Shown in pieces: positions 18,169 through 27,262 of a stretch of 43,577 bases of DNA. The notes beneath the pieces were generated by a model. That model saw only the letters and a program-made list of their open reading frames with translations. It was not told where the DNA came from and made no database searches. This stretch comes from Pirellulales bacterium (lineage in GTDB: Bacteria > Planctomycetota > Planctomycetia > Pirellulales > DATAWG01): the NCBI GenBank assembly GCA_036267355.1, contig DATAWG010000039.1, positions 1 through 43,577 on the forward strand. The letters are read 5' to 3'. Every line of letters starts with the position of its first letter. Within the stretch, counting starts at the first letter, position 1. A program made the translations under genes and the position numbers.

Positions 18169-18234
18169 AAGCCCAGGGAAGGCCCATCGAGCGTATGGCC
18201 AATGGAAAGCGCGTCGCTGGCCTTCCCTGGGCTT
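18169..18234. repeat. CCAGGGAAGG inverted repeat, copy 2
   Basis: AAGCCCAGGGAAGGCC (18169-18184) and GGCCTTCCCTGGGCTT (18219-18234) are a perfect 16-base inverted repeat around a 34-base loop. It begins 41 bases after the PaaK-like stop. The upstream in-frame ATG of the DUF971 frame (18202) lies in the loop, which argues against that start. Confidence 0.8.
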
Positions 18235-18282
18235 AAACGCTCCACTCCGCGACGGCTTCACACCAAAAACAGAGCACACACC

Positions 18283-18615
18283 GTGGATATCCAACCGACC
18301 AAGTTGAGCCTCGTGGGAGCCGATCAGCTCGCGATCGATTGGAGCGACGGACGGCGGTTGGTTTATTCGTTCCGCGAGCTGCGCGACGCTTGCCCGTGCG
18401 CCACCTGCCGTGAAAAGCGAAATCAGCCCGCTCCGCTATTTCCGGTATTGAAACCGGAGGAAGCGCGGCCGCTCAAGGTGCGCGGCATGCAGCCCGTGGG
18501 CCATTACGCCTATTCGATCGAATTCAGCGACGGCCACGACACGGGCATCTACACGTTCGATCTGCTGCGGCGGCTCGGGCAAGAAGAAGGGAAGGCGTCG
18601 GCCGGCGATCCATGA
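18283..18615 (+). CDS. DUF971 domain protein
   Basis: 110 residues from GTG 18283, the normal size of free-standing DUF971 proteins. The fold is the N-terminal domain also found in gamma-butyrobetaine hydroxylases. Visible family features are LAIDWSDGRRLVYSFRELRD, the cysteine motif CPCATCREKR (Cys37, Cys39, Cys42) and the C-terminal GHYAYSIEFSDGHDTGIYTFDLLRRL. Its biochemical role is not established; links to iron-sulfur metabolism have been suggested for the family. An ATG at 18202 in the same frame lies inside a palindromic repeat and was rejected. The gene is convergent with the DUF4340 gene, with a terminator-like hairpin between them. Confidence 0.88.
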   Translation: MDIQPTKLSLVGADQLAIDWSDGRRLVYSFRELRDACPCATCREKRNQPAPLFPVLKPEEARPLKVRGMQPVGHYAYSIEFSDGHDTGIYTFDLLRRLGQEEGKASAGDP

Positions 18616-18621
18616 CGGCGA

Positions 18622-18688
18622 CGCGCGAAGCCGCAAGCGAGATTCGATACGCGACGGGCGTTGTGAAGCTCGCTTACGGCTTCGCGCG
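18622..18688. terminator. Bidirectional terminator-like inverted repeat between convergent genes
   Basis: CGCGCGAAGCCGCAAGCGAG (18622-18641) pairs with 18669-18688 at 19 of 20 bases around a 27-base loop. It fills the 96-base gap between the DUF971 and DUF4340 stop codons, so it could serve both strands. There is no T tract. Confidence 0.55.
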
Positions 18689-18711
18689 CCCCGATCGATC
18701 GCGCGGCTCGT

Positions 18712-20796
18712 CTAGGGATGCGGCAGCTTCAGTCCGTGAGCGTCGAACGGATTCGTCGGCGCTGGGGGGAGGCTATCCGAGCCGGCCTTTTGCTTGGTGA
18801 TGTCGCTCAAGCCGATGTGGACCTTCTTGTACTCGTCTTCCGAGATCATGTAGTACCAATCGGCGAAGCGGCTGTTCAATTCCTTGGCGTGCGCCTTGCC
18901 TTTCTTCACCGTATCGTCGTATTCATCTTGCTTACGGCGATTTTCGGTTTCGATCCGCTTGCGTTCGGCCTCGCGTGCCTGTTCCTCTTCGGCGCGCTGG
19001 ATATCGCTCTTCGGCTTCTCGGCTGCGGGCTTTGCCGGTTCAGGCGTTTTGTGCTCATCGTCCGTGGTTTTCTTTTCAGGCTTCTTGTCGGCGGACTTGT
19101 CAGCCGGCTTTTTCGCAGCGGGTGTCGTTTCGGCCGGCTTGTCGGCCGTTTTGGTTTCCGCCGGCTTCTTATCGTTGGACTTGGGAGCATCCGGCGCTTT
19201 AGCGTCGCTGGCCGGCTTTTTGGCGCCATCCGTTTTCTTCACGTCGTCGGTCGGATCGGCGAGGGCCAAGAGTTCGCCCGAAATTCGCGAATTGGTTTGG
19301 CTCCCCTTCGGCGCCTCGGGTGGTTTAGCGTCCGATTTTTCGGCTGGCTTATTGTCGCTGGAACCGGCGGCGGGCTTCGGCGCGGCGGGGGTTTTATCGG
19401 CAGGCGCTTTATCGGCTGGCTTGTTCGCGGCCGGCGTCTTCTCTTCGGGCTTTTCCGAGCCGGTCTTGGGCGGCTCCGTCACCTTCGGCTCGGCCTTCTT
19501 CGGTTCGGTCTTGCTGGGTTCCGTCTTGTTGGGCTGGGTGGCTTTTGGCGGCGTTGTTTCTTTCGCCGGAGTTTTCGCCTCGGGCAGCGGCTCGAGCACG
19601 GGCTTGGGAATCAGATCGGGATTGAATTGGGCGGTCACGAAAACGAGGCGCTCGACATTCGTTTCCTTATTTCCCTTTTTCTTGGCCGTGTTTTTCTTCT
19701 CGCCGGAATCGCTCTTGAACGTCATCGCCGCGCCGCCGAAGCGCAGTTTGTATTCGACGCCGTCTTTCATTCCGATCGTCATGTCGCCGCCGGCGGAAAG
19801 CACTTCGGTGGGCTTCTGCCGAGGAAAGACCGCGAAGCCCCCGTCGGCAAGCGAATCCTGGGCATCGGGGTCGCCGAGCCATTCCTTGCCGGTTTTCAAT
19901 TGCTTGGAAAAATCGGCCGGTTTGCGAGCGACATTCACCAGCTTCAGGCCCGAGATATTCGTCTTTAGCTCGTTGATTTTTCCGCTATCGAGTTCTTCAT
20001 TGACCGGAAGGCTGATCTGCTTAGGCTCGTTGTCCTTGTATTCGGTGAGCTTCTTGAGCGACCAAGCGGCTTTGTTCTCTTCGAACGACAGGTCGATGTC
20101 GTCCTTGCGAACGACCGAGCGGTCGAGCGTGTAGTCGCGGATCAGAAGGCTGTTGACATCCCACGGCTGTTTCATGGCGAGAATGTCGGTATCGACCCAA
20201 TCTTGGAATTTCGTCGTCAGCACGTCGGTATCGAGCGAAACCTTGTAAATTCGGTCCTGCCCGGCCCGGCGAACGAACCGCAAATTCGACGATCCTCCTT
20301 CGGCGGTCGATTTATCTTCCTTGCCGACGATCAATCCGGCCAACTCTTTGCTGGCGGCATCGCGCACCACGACGAGCCGGCCAAAATCGGAGAAGCTCGA
20401 TGAACTGAGCGTTTTTTCGTTCGGCTCCACGACTCCGTAGGTTTCCTGGTCGCCCGGCGCATCGCTCACCACCGCCAGCACGCGCAGGCCGATGATGCTC
20501 GACGCCGCCTTGAACACATGATCTTCGGCATTGGCCGGGTAATCCTCGTGCGAAGGCACGACCCAACGGCCGTTGACGTCGGCCACTTTGAAATCGCTCA
20601 GCGAATTGGTGGTTTCATCGACGCTGGTGATGGCGAGGCTCTTGGCGGCCGACGGGTCGGTCCACTCGGGAAACAGCGATTGGCCCACCTGTCCTTCCGT
20701 TTCGTCGGTCGTAATATGGGGCCGCGAGGCGAAGGCCGCCACCGCCAATAGGACCGCGACGCCGAGCACCGAAAATGTTTTTGCCGATTCACTCAT
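18712..20796 (-). CDS. DUF4340 domain protein with long Lys/Pro/Ala-rich insert
   Basis: 694 residues from ATG 20796 (MSESAKTFSVLGV). Residues 7-25 are a membrane anchor or uncleaved signal. The first 400 residues fit DUF4340: alternating strands including FKVADVNGRWVVPS, LRVLAVVSDAP and GLIVGKEDKS, then YKVSLDTDVL. About 420-620 is a low-complexity insert of repeated KPAEK/PADK/TEPKK blocks, then a charged helix (EEEQAREAERKRIETENRRK) and a C-terminal piece FADWYYMISEDEYKKVHIG typical of the domain end. DUF4340 proteins accompany Gld-like ABC transporters in many genomes; function unknown. An upstream in-frame ATG (20859) was not used. It is the last gene of the ABC operon, 150 bases after the GldF-GldG gene. 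Confidence 0.87.
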   Translation of the reverse strand: MSESAKTFSVLGVAVLLAVAAFASRPHITTDETEGQVGQSLFPEWTDPSAAKSLAITSVDETTNSLSDFKVADVNGRWVVPSHEDYPANAEDHVFKAASSIIGLRVLAVVSDAPGDQETYGVVEPNEKTLSSSSFSDFGRLVVVRDAASKELAGLIVGKEDKSTAEGGSSNLRFVRRAGQDRIYKVSLDTDVLTTKFQDWVDTDILAMKQPWDVNSLLIRDYTLDRSVVRKDDIDLSFEENKAAWSLKKLTEYKDNEPKQISLPVNEELDSGKINELKTNISGLKLVNVARKPADFSKQLKTGKEWLGDPDAQDSLADGGFAVFPRQKPTEVLSAGGDMTIGMKDGVEYKLRFGGAAMTFKSDSGEKKNTAKKKGNKETNVERLVFVTAQFNPDLIPKPVLEPLPEAKTPAKETTPPKATQPNKTEPSKTEPKKAEPKVTEPPKTGSEKPEEKTPAANKPADKAPADKTPAAPKPAAGSSDNKPAEKSDAKPPEAPKGSQTNSRISGELLALADPTDDVKKTDGAKKPASDAKAPDAPKSNDKKPAETKTADKPAETTPAAKKPADKSADKKPEKKTTDDEHKTPEPAKPAAEKPKSDIQRAEEEQAREAERKRIETENRRKQDEYDDTVKKGKAHAKELNSRFADWYYMISEDEYKKVHIGLSDITKQKAGSDSLPPAPTNPFDAHGLKLPHP

Positions 20797-20873
20797 GACC
20801 TGTTCACCCTGAAAAAAGCTAAGACCGATGCCACGGGCGCTCCCGGTGGCGGCAACCAAGGCTTTGCTAAAAC

Positions 20874-20939
20874 ACCGGCGGCTAGCGCCTTGCCGCTAAC
20901 GGGCACCGGCCAATTGCGAGCGGCAAGGCGCTAGCCGGT
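20874..20939. repeat. ACCGGC-CTAGCGCC inverted repeat inside the Gld-like operon
   Basis: Left arm 20874-20897 and right arm 20919-20939 pair over 21 bases, with a 3-base bulge in the left arm (core CTAGCGCCTTGCCGCT). It fills most of the 150-base gap between the GldF-GldG stop and the DUF4340 start, so it may partly terminate or stabilise the operon message. It shares ACCGGCGGCTAG with the palindrome at 26140-26159. Confidence 0.65.
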
Positions 20940-20946
20940 AAATCAC

Positions 20947-23772
20947 TTATCTCAATCGCGACTTCGCGACCCCCTCGCGTTCCTGGGCCCGGCGGCTGAA
21001 GAACACGAACATGCCCACGATGAAGGGCAGGATCGGCGGCAGCACCAGGATCGCGAATTTGTAAATATTCTCGACGCGGATTGTCTTGGAATTCGACTGC
21101 CGATCGAGAATCTCGTCTTGGCGCGCTAAGCCGCGCTTGAGCTGTTCGACGCGGTTTGCAATGCGTTGCGATTCGACTTTTTGGTTCAAGGCGGCGACGG
21201 TAATTTCTTCCCGCAATTCCGGTGTGATGTCTTCGCCGTTGCGTTGCAGTTCTTGCGCTTTCTTCTGAAAATCGCGGAGTTTCTGCTCGAATTCCTCGCC
21301 GCCGGCCTGTGCCTTGCTGATTTCGGCATTCACCTTGTCTTGCGCTTCATGGTGGGCTTCGTCGCGTTCCTGGCGGTAATCGGCGACGAGTCCTTCGATC
21401 GTTTCGAGCGTGCGGTGCGATGGTTCTCGCTTGCGGATTTCGACGAATTTTGTGTCGCCGGCCAAAACGTCGAGCGTGTTGAGCACGAACACGATGTTGT
21501 CGAAATGGGCGCCGATTTCTTCCTCTTCCGCATCGGAATGGATGCGGAACACTTCGTTGGCCATCAGATCGATATCCGGCACCAAGACGACGTTGACCGT
21601 GTGGCTGGCCTCGGCGGCGCGTTTCTTTTCCGCCTCTTCGACGGCCGATTTGGGTTTTGCCGAGTCGGCTTTTTTGCCGGCGTCTTTCTTTTCGGTATCC
21701 GGGGCCGGTCTGCCTTTCACTTCGCCGGTGATATGCGCCGCGACGCAATACGATTCATGCGTCGTATTTTCGTCTTCGAGTTGAATGCGCGATTGCGCGT
21801 CTTCGATGACACTGCGAATCTGATCCGAGGGGATCGTGCCGGTGGTGTTGCCGGTGCCGATCAACTCGACGAATTTCATCGTCGAGGTGTTCAGCTTTTC
21901 CACCGCGCCCGGGAAGGGGAACCACATTTCTTGCAATCCGGAAGTGATCGGCGATTCATCGTTGAAGGGCGTTTTTCCGCCCGGCTCGTGGCGGCCGATG
22001 AACACGAACTCGCGCGGCAGGCCGCGGGCAATTCCGAACAGTTTGGGATAGGGGTTCCAATCCTGCCACACGACCGAGTCGCTGGATGTTGTTCCGGCGA
22101 ATGCCCCGCCGCGCTCCTTGGCCACGTATTTGATTCCCAGCAAGCTCCACAATTCGCCGATGTCGCCCTTCGCCGGCCCCGGCATGCCTTGCATCCCCTG
22201 TTTCGGCTCGGTGGTGCCGGCGACCGCTTGGAATACAGGGGCCGGGTCTTCGAAAATGGCCGTCGGCTGGCCGTTGCGGATCGCCTGAATCAAATTGAAC
22301 AATTGCGGCTGCGCGAGCGACGATGGTTGCACGGCCAGCAGCGCGTCGAACTTTTCGATCGGCTTCGACGGATCGACTTGCACCACGTCGTATTGCTTTT
22401 CCAGTTCGTCGATGATTTGCTGCCGCGGCAGAGGCTGCATTCGCTGCATGTCGAAGCCGCCGAAGAGCTGCACATCGGTCGTCACGACCCCCAATTTTTT
22501 CCGCTTCGCCTGGGCCACGGTGGCAATCGAGCGAATCAACTCATATTCGATCGGAGTGCCCCGATCGAAAAACGGCACGACGACTTTCTGCAAGCCGCAG
22601 GTGATCGCCGCGCCCATGAAAATCTGCTCGTCTTTCATCGTGCCGCGGCTGTTGCCGCGCACCGCATGGGGCTTGATGCCGAATTGCTGTTCTGCGTTCG
22701 TGGCCTCTTCGGTGGTCGGTTCGGTATTGACAATTCGAACTTGAACCCGGCCGCCGCCCAGCTTCTCGAACTCGCGCAGATCGTTGAGCAGATTGAGCCG
22801 CGTTTGGACGTAGTTCTCCGGCACCAGCGGGCTGACGTAGGCGTCGATGTGGATGGGCCGGTTTTTCGTATCCAGCCCGCGGAGCAAACTGACCGTGTCG
22901 GGTGAAAGCGAGCTGACTCGCTCGGCCGTCACGTCGTAGCGAAGATTGAAAGTTTCGACGACCATGTCCAAGCCCACCGCGGCCACGAGCAGGCACAAAA
23001 AGCGAACCAGATAGTGCCCCAAAAGCGATTGCCCGTCGCGGCCTCCCATCCAATGCCGCCGCCCGATCAACACCAGGCACAAATACAGCATTACGACCGC
23101 CAGCAGGCAGAAATACAACGTCGACGAGAGGCCGATCATGCCCCGGCCGAAGTCGCGAAATTGCTCGGGGATGCCCCAATGCTTTATCGTTTGCGTCCAT
23201 TCCGGGCTGCCGGTGAATGCGTCGGCCAAATCGGCGAAAACCAGCGGGGCATTGAACACCACGCCAAGGATAAACGCCACGGTCAGATTGCCGGTGAGAA
23301 ACGAGCCGACCATGCCGACGGCGATCATCGCCGTGCCCATCAGCCAAAAGCCGAAGTAATTCGCGGCGAATAGAAATACGTCGGGATGCCCCAAAAAACG
23401 CAGCATCAGCAGCGTGCAAATCAAGGAGAACATCAGTGCGACGCTATAGATGCCGACGCCGGCCAAAAATTTCCCCGCCACAACGTCCACATCGCTGGCC
23501 GGCAGCGTCAGCAGCAATTCGTCGGTGCCTTGCCGCCGTTCGTCGGCCCAAATGCTCATCGTGATGGCCGGGATGAAGAACAGCAGGATATATGGCAAAT
23601 AACGACTTAATTGGTCGAGATTGTCCAGGTTGTTGTTGAAAAAATCGAACGTCCAAAATGCGGCAAACGACGACAGCATCACGAACAGGCAGATAAACAC
23701 ATAGCCCGTCAGGCTGTTGAAATAGCTCAGGAAGTTGCGCCGGAAAATGGCGCCGATAGCATGACTATTCAT
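20947..23772 (-). CDS. Fused ABC-2 permease / GldG-type auxiliary protein
   Basis: 941 residues. Residues 1 to about 240 are a GldF-like ABC-2 permease with six likely membrane segments (for example YVFICLFVMLSSFAAFWTF near 24-42 and YLPYILLFFIPAITMSIWA near 58-76) and WADERRQGTDELLLTLPASD. A further segment near 255-275 begins a GldG-like part (FNLRYDVTAERVSSLSPDTV, then VRIVNTEPTTEEATNAEQQF), with an ABC-associated extracytoplasmic domain to about 800. A coiled-coil region and one last membrane segment near 905-925 follow. In gliding Bacteroidota GldF and GldG are separate; here they form one chain. In planctomycetes, which lack classic gliding, the substrate is unknown. It lies 96 bases after the ATPase gene. 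Confidence 0.88.
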   Translation of the reverse strand: MNSHAIGAIFRRNFLSYFNSLTGYVFICLFVMLSSFAAFWTFDFFNNNLDNLDQLSRYLPYILLFFIPAITMSIWADERRQGTDELLLTLPASDVDVVAGKFLAGVGIYSVALMFSLICTLLMLRFLGHPDVFLFAANYFGFWLMGTAMIAVGMVGSFLTGNLTVAFILGVVFNAPLVFADLADAFTGSPEWTQTIKHWGIPEQFRDFGRGMIGLSSTLYFCLLAVVMLYLCLVLIGRRHWMGGRDGQSLLGHYLVRFLCLLVAAVGLDMVVETFNLRYDVTAERVSSLSPDTVSLLRGLDTKNRPIHIDAYVSPLVPENYVQTRLNLLNDLREFEKLGGGRVQVRIVNTEPTTEEATNAEQQFGIKPHAVRGNSRGTMKDEQIFMGAAITCGLQKVVVPFFDRGTPIEYELIRSIATVAQAKRKKLGVVTTDVQLFGGFDMQRMQPLPRQQIIDELEKQYDVVQVDPSKPIEKFDALLAVQPSSLAQPQLFNLIQAIRNGQPTAIFEDPAPVFQAVAGTTEPKQGMQGMPGPAKGDIGELWSLLGIKYVAKERGGAFAGTTSSDSVVWQDWNPYPKLFGIARGLPREFVFIGRHEPGGKTPFNDESPITSGLQEMWFPFPGAVEKLNTSTMKFVELIGTGNTTGTIPSDQIRSVIEDAQSRIQLEDENTTHESYCVAAHITGEVKGRPAPDTEKKDAGKKADSAKPKSAVEEAEKKRAAEASHTVNVVLVPDIDLMANEVFRIHSDAEEEEIGAHFDNIVFVLNTLDVLAGDTKFVEIRKREPSHRTLETIEGLVADYRQERDEAHHEAQDKVNAEISKAQAGGEEFEQKLRDFQKKAQELQRNGEDITPELREEITVAALNQKVESQRIANRVEQLKRGLARQDEILDRQSNSKTIRVENIYKFAILVLPPILPFIVGMFVFFSRRAQEREGVAKSRLR

Positions 23773-23868
23773 AGCAGTAGTGGGCCAGGGATCAGGGGCC
23801 GGGGGTCAGAGTTTGGTCGGTGGGTGTTCTTGGTACGGGCGCTCTTTCGAGCCAGCGGCATGAAGCGG

Positions 23869-24609
23869 CTAGTGCGACGCGGCGGCGCTGAGGGCGTGGA
23901 ACCGTTCGTCAAGCGATTGGCCATCCTTGGCAAAATCCTTCACCGTGCCGTCGAACATCAACTTGCCTTCATAAACAAACAGCACGCGATCGGCGATCGC
24001 CGAAACTTCTTGCAGGATGTGCGTCGACAGCAGGATCGTCTTGTTCTGGCCGAGCCGGCGAATTGTCTCGCGAACTTCGCGAATCTGGTTCGGGTCGAGC
24101 CCGGCCGTGGGTTCGTCGAGAATCAGCACCTCCGGTTCGTGCAGCAGCACCTGGGCCATGCCGACACGTTGCCGAAAGCCCTTGGAAAGCTTTCCAATCG
24201 GCTTTCCGATGACGCTCCCCAAGGCACAGAGATCGACCACCGCGCCGATCCGCTCTTGCTTGCGAGCGGCGGGCATGCCGCGGGCATCGGCAAAAAATTC
24301 CAACAGGCTGCGGGGCGTCATGTCGGGATACAGCGGCCCATTTTCCGGCAGATAGCCGAGCACCCTCGAGCCGGCCAACCGGTCGGTGGCCATGTCGTGC
24401 CCCTCGATCCGGGCGACGCCGGCCGTGGCCGAAAGATAGCCGGTGAGCAGCTTCATGGTCGTGCTCTTGCCGGCCCCGTTCGGACCAAGAAAGGCCACCA
24501 CCTCTCCCCGGTGGACCTTGAATGAAACGTCATCGATCGCGGCAAAGTCGCCATAATATTTCGACAGGCCAACGGCCTCGATCATGGCGTTTTCCGACGG
24601 TTCAGTCAT
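23869..24609 (-). CDS. ABC transporter ATP-binding protein, GldA-like
   Basis: 246 residues from ATG 24609, preceded on the minus strand by AGGAG at good spacing. Walker [10 protein letters not shown] (42-50), signature [10 protein letters not shown] (141-150, the LSKGF variant common in GldA/Nos-type ABC-2 ATPases), Walker B VLILDEP (161-167) and the switch histidine in LSTHIL near 197 are all present. It should energise the GldF-GldG fusion encoded next. The frame remains open upstream to 24927, but that part is arginine-rich and overlaps the divergent promoter region, so it was excluded. Confidence 0.93.
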   Translation of the reverse strand: MTEPSENAMIEAVGLSKYYGDFAAIDDVSFKVHRGEVVAFLGPNGAGKSTTMKLLTGYLSATAGVARIEGHDMATDRLAGSRVLGYLPENGPLYPDMTPRSLLEFFADARGMPAARKQERIGAVVDLCALGSVIGKPIGKLSKGFRQRVGMAQVLLHEPEVLILDEPTAGLDPNQIREVRETIRRLGQNKTILLSTHILQEVSAIADRVLFVYEGKLMFDGTVKDFAKDGQSLDERFHALSAAASH

Positions 24610-25053
24610 CTTCACGACACTCCTATGGACACGCGCTTGCGCCCGAATCGAAGTCCCCGCCTCCTCGCCGTGCGACAAGCCCCTGGACGGCCTGCCAGAA
24701 AACGCTCCTCGGCGGGAAGAACGCACCGGGCCTATCCTAAAACCTTCGCCACCGTTCGGCAAGGTCCAACCAACCGGCCGGCGCAAGTCTTGCCCCAACG
24801 CCAAAGATGGCCAGCGCACGGCACTCGACATTATTACGGCGCGAGCCGCTCGATGGTTCGCGCGGAAGACGGCTCGCGGACTCAGAGGATCGCGATTGCG
24901 AGGCCGCGGAGCGAATGGCCTATGCAAGACCGCCCCCAGCGGTGGTCAGCGAAAGCCGCGGTGCTACAATCGGGGCTCATCCGCAGCCACGGCAATCCGC
25001 ACCACGATCGAATTACGCACCACGTCTCGCCTCATCGATCTCTCGCCCCATTG
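24610..25053. other. Divergent promoter region between the ABC operon and an aldo/keto reductase
   Basis: Both strands stay open here because of GC richness, but no family similarity is seen. TGCTACAAT at 24962-24970 is an extended -10-like element about 85 bases before ATG 25054; no -35 is evident. No promoter was recognised for the ABC operon. Confidence 0.35.
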
Positions 25054-26043
25054 ATGCACTCGAATCCGCAGCGCGATCCCGAGCTTCGGCTCATCGGACA
25101 GACCGATATCCGCGTTGCGCCAGTGGCCCTCGGATGCTGGCCGCTGTCGGGAATGACTCGCGAAGGAATTTCCGCGGCCGATGCGGCCGCGACGCTCGAT
25201 GCTTGCTTCGAGTGCGACGTCAACTTTTTCGACACGGCCTACAATTACGGCCTGACAGGCGAAAGCGAAACGCTGATCGGCCGGGCAATCGCCGGGCGGC
25301 GAGATCGGGCCGTGATCGCCACCAAATGCGGCATCCATTGGCAGCCGCCGCGAACGATGACGCTCGACGCCCATCCCGAAACGCTCCGCCGCCATTTCGA
25401 GGAAAGCTTGCGCCGGCTTGGCGCCGATCACGTCGATCTGCTCTATCTGCACGCGCCCGATCCGGCCGTTCCGCTGGCCGAATCGGCGGGAGCGCTTGGC
25501 AAGCTTTTGCAAGCGGGCAAGACGCGGGCCGTGGGCGTGTCGAACGTTTCGCTTGCGCAGCTCAAAGAATTCGCGGCAGCTTGCCCCTTAAGCGCGTATC
25601 AGCCCCCCTACAACATGCTGCAACGCCAAATCGAAGCCGACACGCTCCCCTGGTGCGTCGAAAACGACGTGTCGGTGATCGTGTATTGGCCGCTGTTGAA
25701 GGGCTTGTTGGCAGGGAAATTGCCGCGCGACTACGTCTTTCCGACGACCGACAGCCGGCACAAATATCCCCCCTTTCAAGGACTCGAATGGCAAAGGAAC
25801 CAAGACTTTCTCGATCGCCTACGGCCGATTGCCGCTGAAACCGGCCGAACGCTCGCCCAATTGGCGATCAATTGGACAATCCACCGCCCGGGCATCACCG
25901 CCGCATTGTGCGGCGCGACTCGGCCTGGGCAACTGCGCGAAAACGCCGCCGCGATGGGCTGGTCGCTCTCGGCCGATCAATCGGCCCGAATCGACGCGGC
26001 GCTCTCCGAGCGCGGCGCCGCCCTGATGCGAGCCCCGGTGTAG
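25054..26043 (+). CDS. Aldo/keto reductase
   Basis: NAD(P)H-dependent oxidoreductase with a TIM-barrel fold, 329 residues from ATG 25054. The catalytic tetrad is complete: Asp60 and Tyr65 in FFDTAYNYG, Lys91 in ATKCG, His133 in LLYLHAPDP. The C-terminal cofactor region is seen as LCGATRPGQLRENAAAM. Substrate is unknown. The frame is open upstream to 24625, but only from here does the sequence follow the family (LRLIGQTDIRVAPVALGCWP). A related reductase of 298 residues lies at 27263-28159, on the other side of the pyroglutamyl peptidase gene. Confidence 0.92.
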   Translation: MHSNPQRDPELRLIGQTDIRVAPVALGCWPLSGMTREGISAADAAATLDACFECDVNFFDTAYNYGLTGESETLIGRAIAGRRDRAVIATKCGIHWQPPRTMTLDAHPETLRRHFEESLRRLGADHVDLLYLHAPDPAVPLAESAGALGKLLQAGKTRAVGVSNVSLAQLKEFAAACPLSAYQPPYNMLQRQIEADTLPWCVENDVSVIVYWPLLKGLLAGKLPRDYVFPTTDSRHKYPPFQGLEWQRNQDFLDRLRPIAAETGRTLAQLAINWTIHRPGITAALCGATRPGQLRENAAAMGWSLSADQSARIDAALSERGAALMRAPV

Positions 26044-26109
26044 AGGATCGTTTGCGAGGAGTGTAAGCATGGATCGGAAAACAATCGCGGCAACTTCCGG
26101 AATGGGTGC

Positions 26110-26159
26110 CATGCCCAAGGCCGTGCGTGGGCATGCGGCACCGGCGGCTAGCCGCCGGT
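26110..26159. repeat. Two adjacent palindromes
   Basis: CATGCCCA (26110-26117) pairs with TGGGCATG (26128-26135), followed at 26140-26159 by the perfect 20-base palindrome ACCGGCGGCTAGCCGCCGGT. They stand between the aldo/keto reductase and pcp. The second shares its core with 20874-20939. Confidence 0.7.
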
Positions 26160-26250
26160 AAGACGAATCAAAAACATGCCGACGCCGAGCCGTGGGGATG
26201 GCACCCCGAATTTCAAATGCCGACGTTGATTTTTCTGTGGCGGTGAAACC

Positions 26251-26844
26251 ATGAAAACAGTGCTGATCACCGCGTTCGAGCCATACGACCGTTGGAAGAC
26301 CAACGCCAGTTGGCTTGCGCTCGTGCAATTGACGCAGAATCTCCCGGCCCGGCCGAAAATCGTCACACGGCTCTATCCGGTCGATTTCAGCACCGTCAAG
26401 CAGCGACTCGGCGACGATCTGGCCACGGGATTCGACTACGCGATCCATCTTGGCCAGGCGCCCGGCTCCAGCCGCGTGCAGCTCGAGGCGATTGGGATCA
26501 ATGTCGGCGGTTCGAGCACCGAAGCGCCGGACCAATATCGCGCGCTCGCCGACGACGGGCCCGTGGCCTACCGCAGCCCGTTGCCGCTGGGGGATTGGGC
26601 CGTGAAGCTGCGCGCCGCCGGCATACCGGCCCAGGTGTCGTATCACGCCGGCACGTATTTGTGCAACGCGACGCTCTATTGGAGTTGTTATCTGACGGAA
26701 CGGATGGGCCTGAACACGCGGGCCGCGTTCGTGCATTTGCCGCTCGACACATCGCAAGTGGTCAGCGAGCCGCACGGCGCCGCATCGTTTCCGGCGGCAC
26801 TGTCGGCTGCGGCACTCCGACTGATTTTGGGCGAGCTCGCGTGA
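26251..26844 (+). CDS. pcp: Pyroglutamyl-peptidase I (peptidase C15)
   Basis: Cytosolic cysteine peptidase that removes N-terminal pyroglutamate. 197 residues, slightly shorter than the usual 200-215. The N-terminal strand TVLITAFEPYDRWKTNAS is typical (ITGFxPF in most members). The triad is visible: Glu79 in SSRVQLEAIGIN, Cys138 in HAGTYLCNATLYW and His162 in AAFVHLPLD. The start ATG follows GGCGGTGAAACC. Sequence around the triad is more divergent than in Firmicute enzymes, but all key residues are kept. No operon partner is evident. Confidence 0.92.
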   Translation: MKTVLITAFEPYDRWKTNASWLALVQLTQNLPARPKIVTRLYPVDFSTVKQRLGDDLATGFDYAIHLGQAPGSSRVQLEAIGINVGGSSTEAPDQYRALADDGPVAYRSPLPLGDWAVKLRAAGIPAQVSYHAGTYLCNATLYWSCYLTERMGLNTRAAFVHLPLDTSQVVSEPHGAASFPAALSAAALRLILGELA

Positions 26845-26934
26845 CGGCGACGCATGCGATTTACAGGCTTGACTCTCCGGCTGCGGCGCTCGACGATTCG
26901 AGAGGCGCCGGCAAGGCTAGGCTATGGCGCAAAA

Positions 26935-27175
26935 CACTAGCCCGAAGCGTCAGCGAGGATGCGCTCCGTAGCGGATGGTCCTCGCTAAGGCTCGGCCGAA
27001 AAATAACTTTCGCCTTTCGAACCCCCCCTCCTGCCCTTTCCCGCAGGGGGAAAGGGGTCTGTGGAGAAGTTATTTTTCGGCCGAGCGTAATGGTCCAGCC
27101 GGTTTTCGTGCGGCTGTCAGCTAGCGAGACGATGCCGCAGTTGCGGGCCTCCCTCGCTAACGCTTCGGGCTAGTG
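26935..27175. repeat. Compound nested inverted-repeat element (TAGCCCGAAGCG family)
   Basis: Outer arms at 26935-26959 and 27150-27175 pair with about two mismatches (core CACTAGCCCGAAGCG). Inside, a perfect 20-base inverted repeat, GCTCGGCCGAAAAATAACTT at 26990-27009, has its partner at 27067-27086. Between these lies CCCTTTCCC/GGGAAAGGG, and AGCGAGGA/TCCTCGCT forms another small hairpin at 26952-26986. The 241-base nested structure fills the pcp to aldo/keto reductase gap and contains no gene. It looks like a MITE or an insertion of one repeat into another. Confidence 0.75.
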
Positions 27176-27262
27176 GGTCGGCGGGGCGATTTTTCAGACA
27201 GAGCCAAGTTGGTCGATTCGAGCCAATCAATTCCCTTCAAGCCAATGAATGGAGCCTTCATC

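Noticed and set aside
18718-20134. Two long plus-strand open frames (416 codons each) opposite the DUF4340 gene
   Set aside because: They are antisense shadows of the repetitive Lys/Pro/Ala coding region; they read as low-complexity Phe/Gly/Arg or Ser/Ala/Gly without family features.
24610-24927. N-terminal extension of the ABC ATPase
   Set aside because: A good AGGAG site precedes ATG 24609, and the upstream part is arginine-rich and unlike ABC ATPases.
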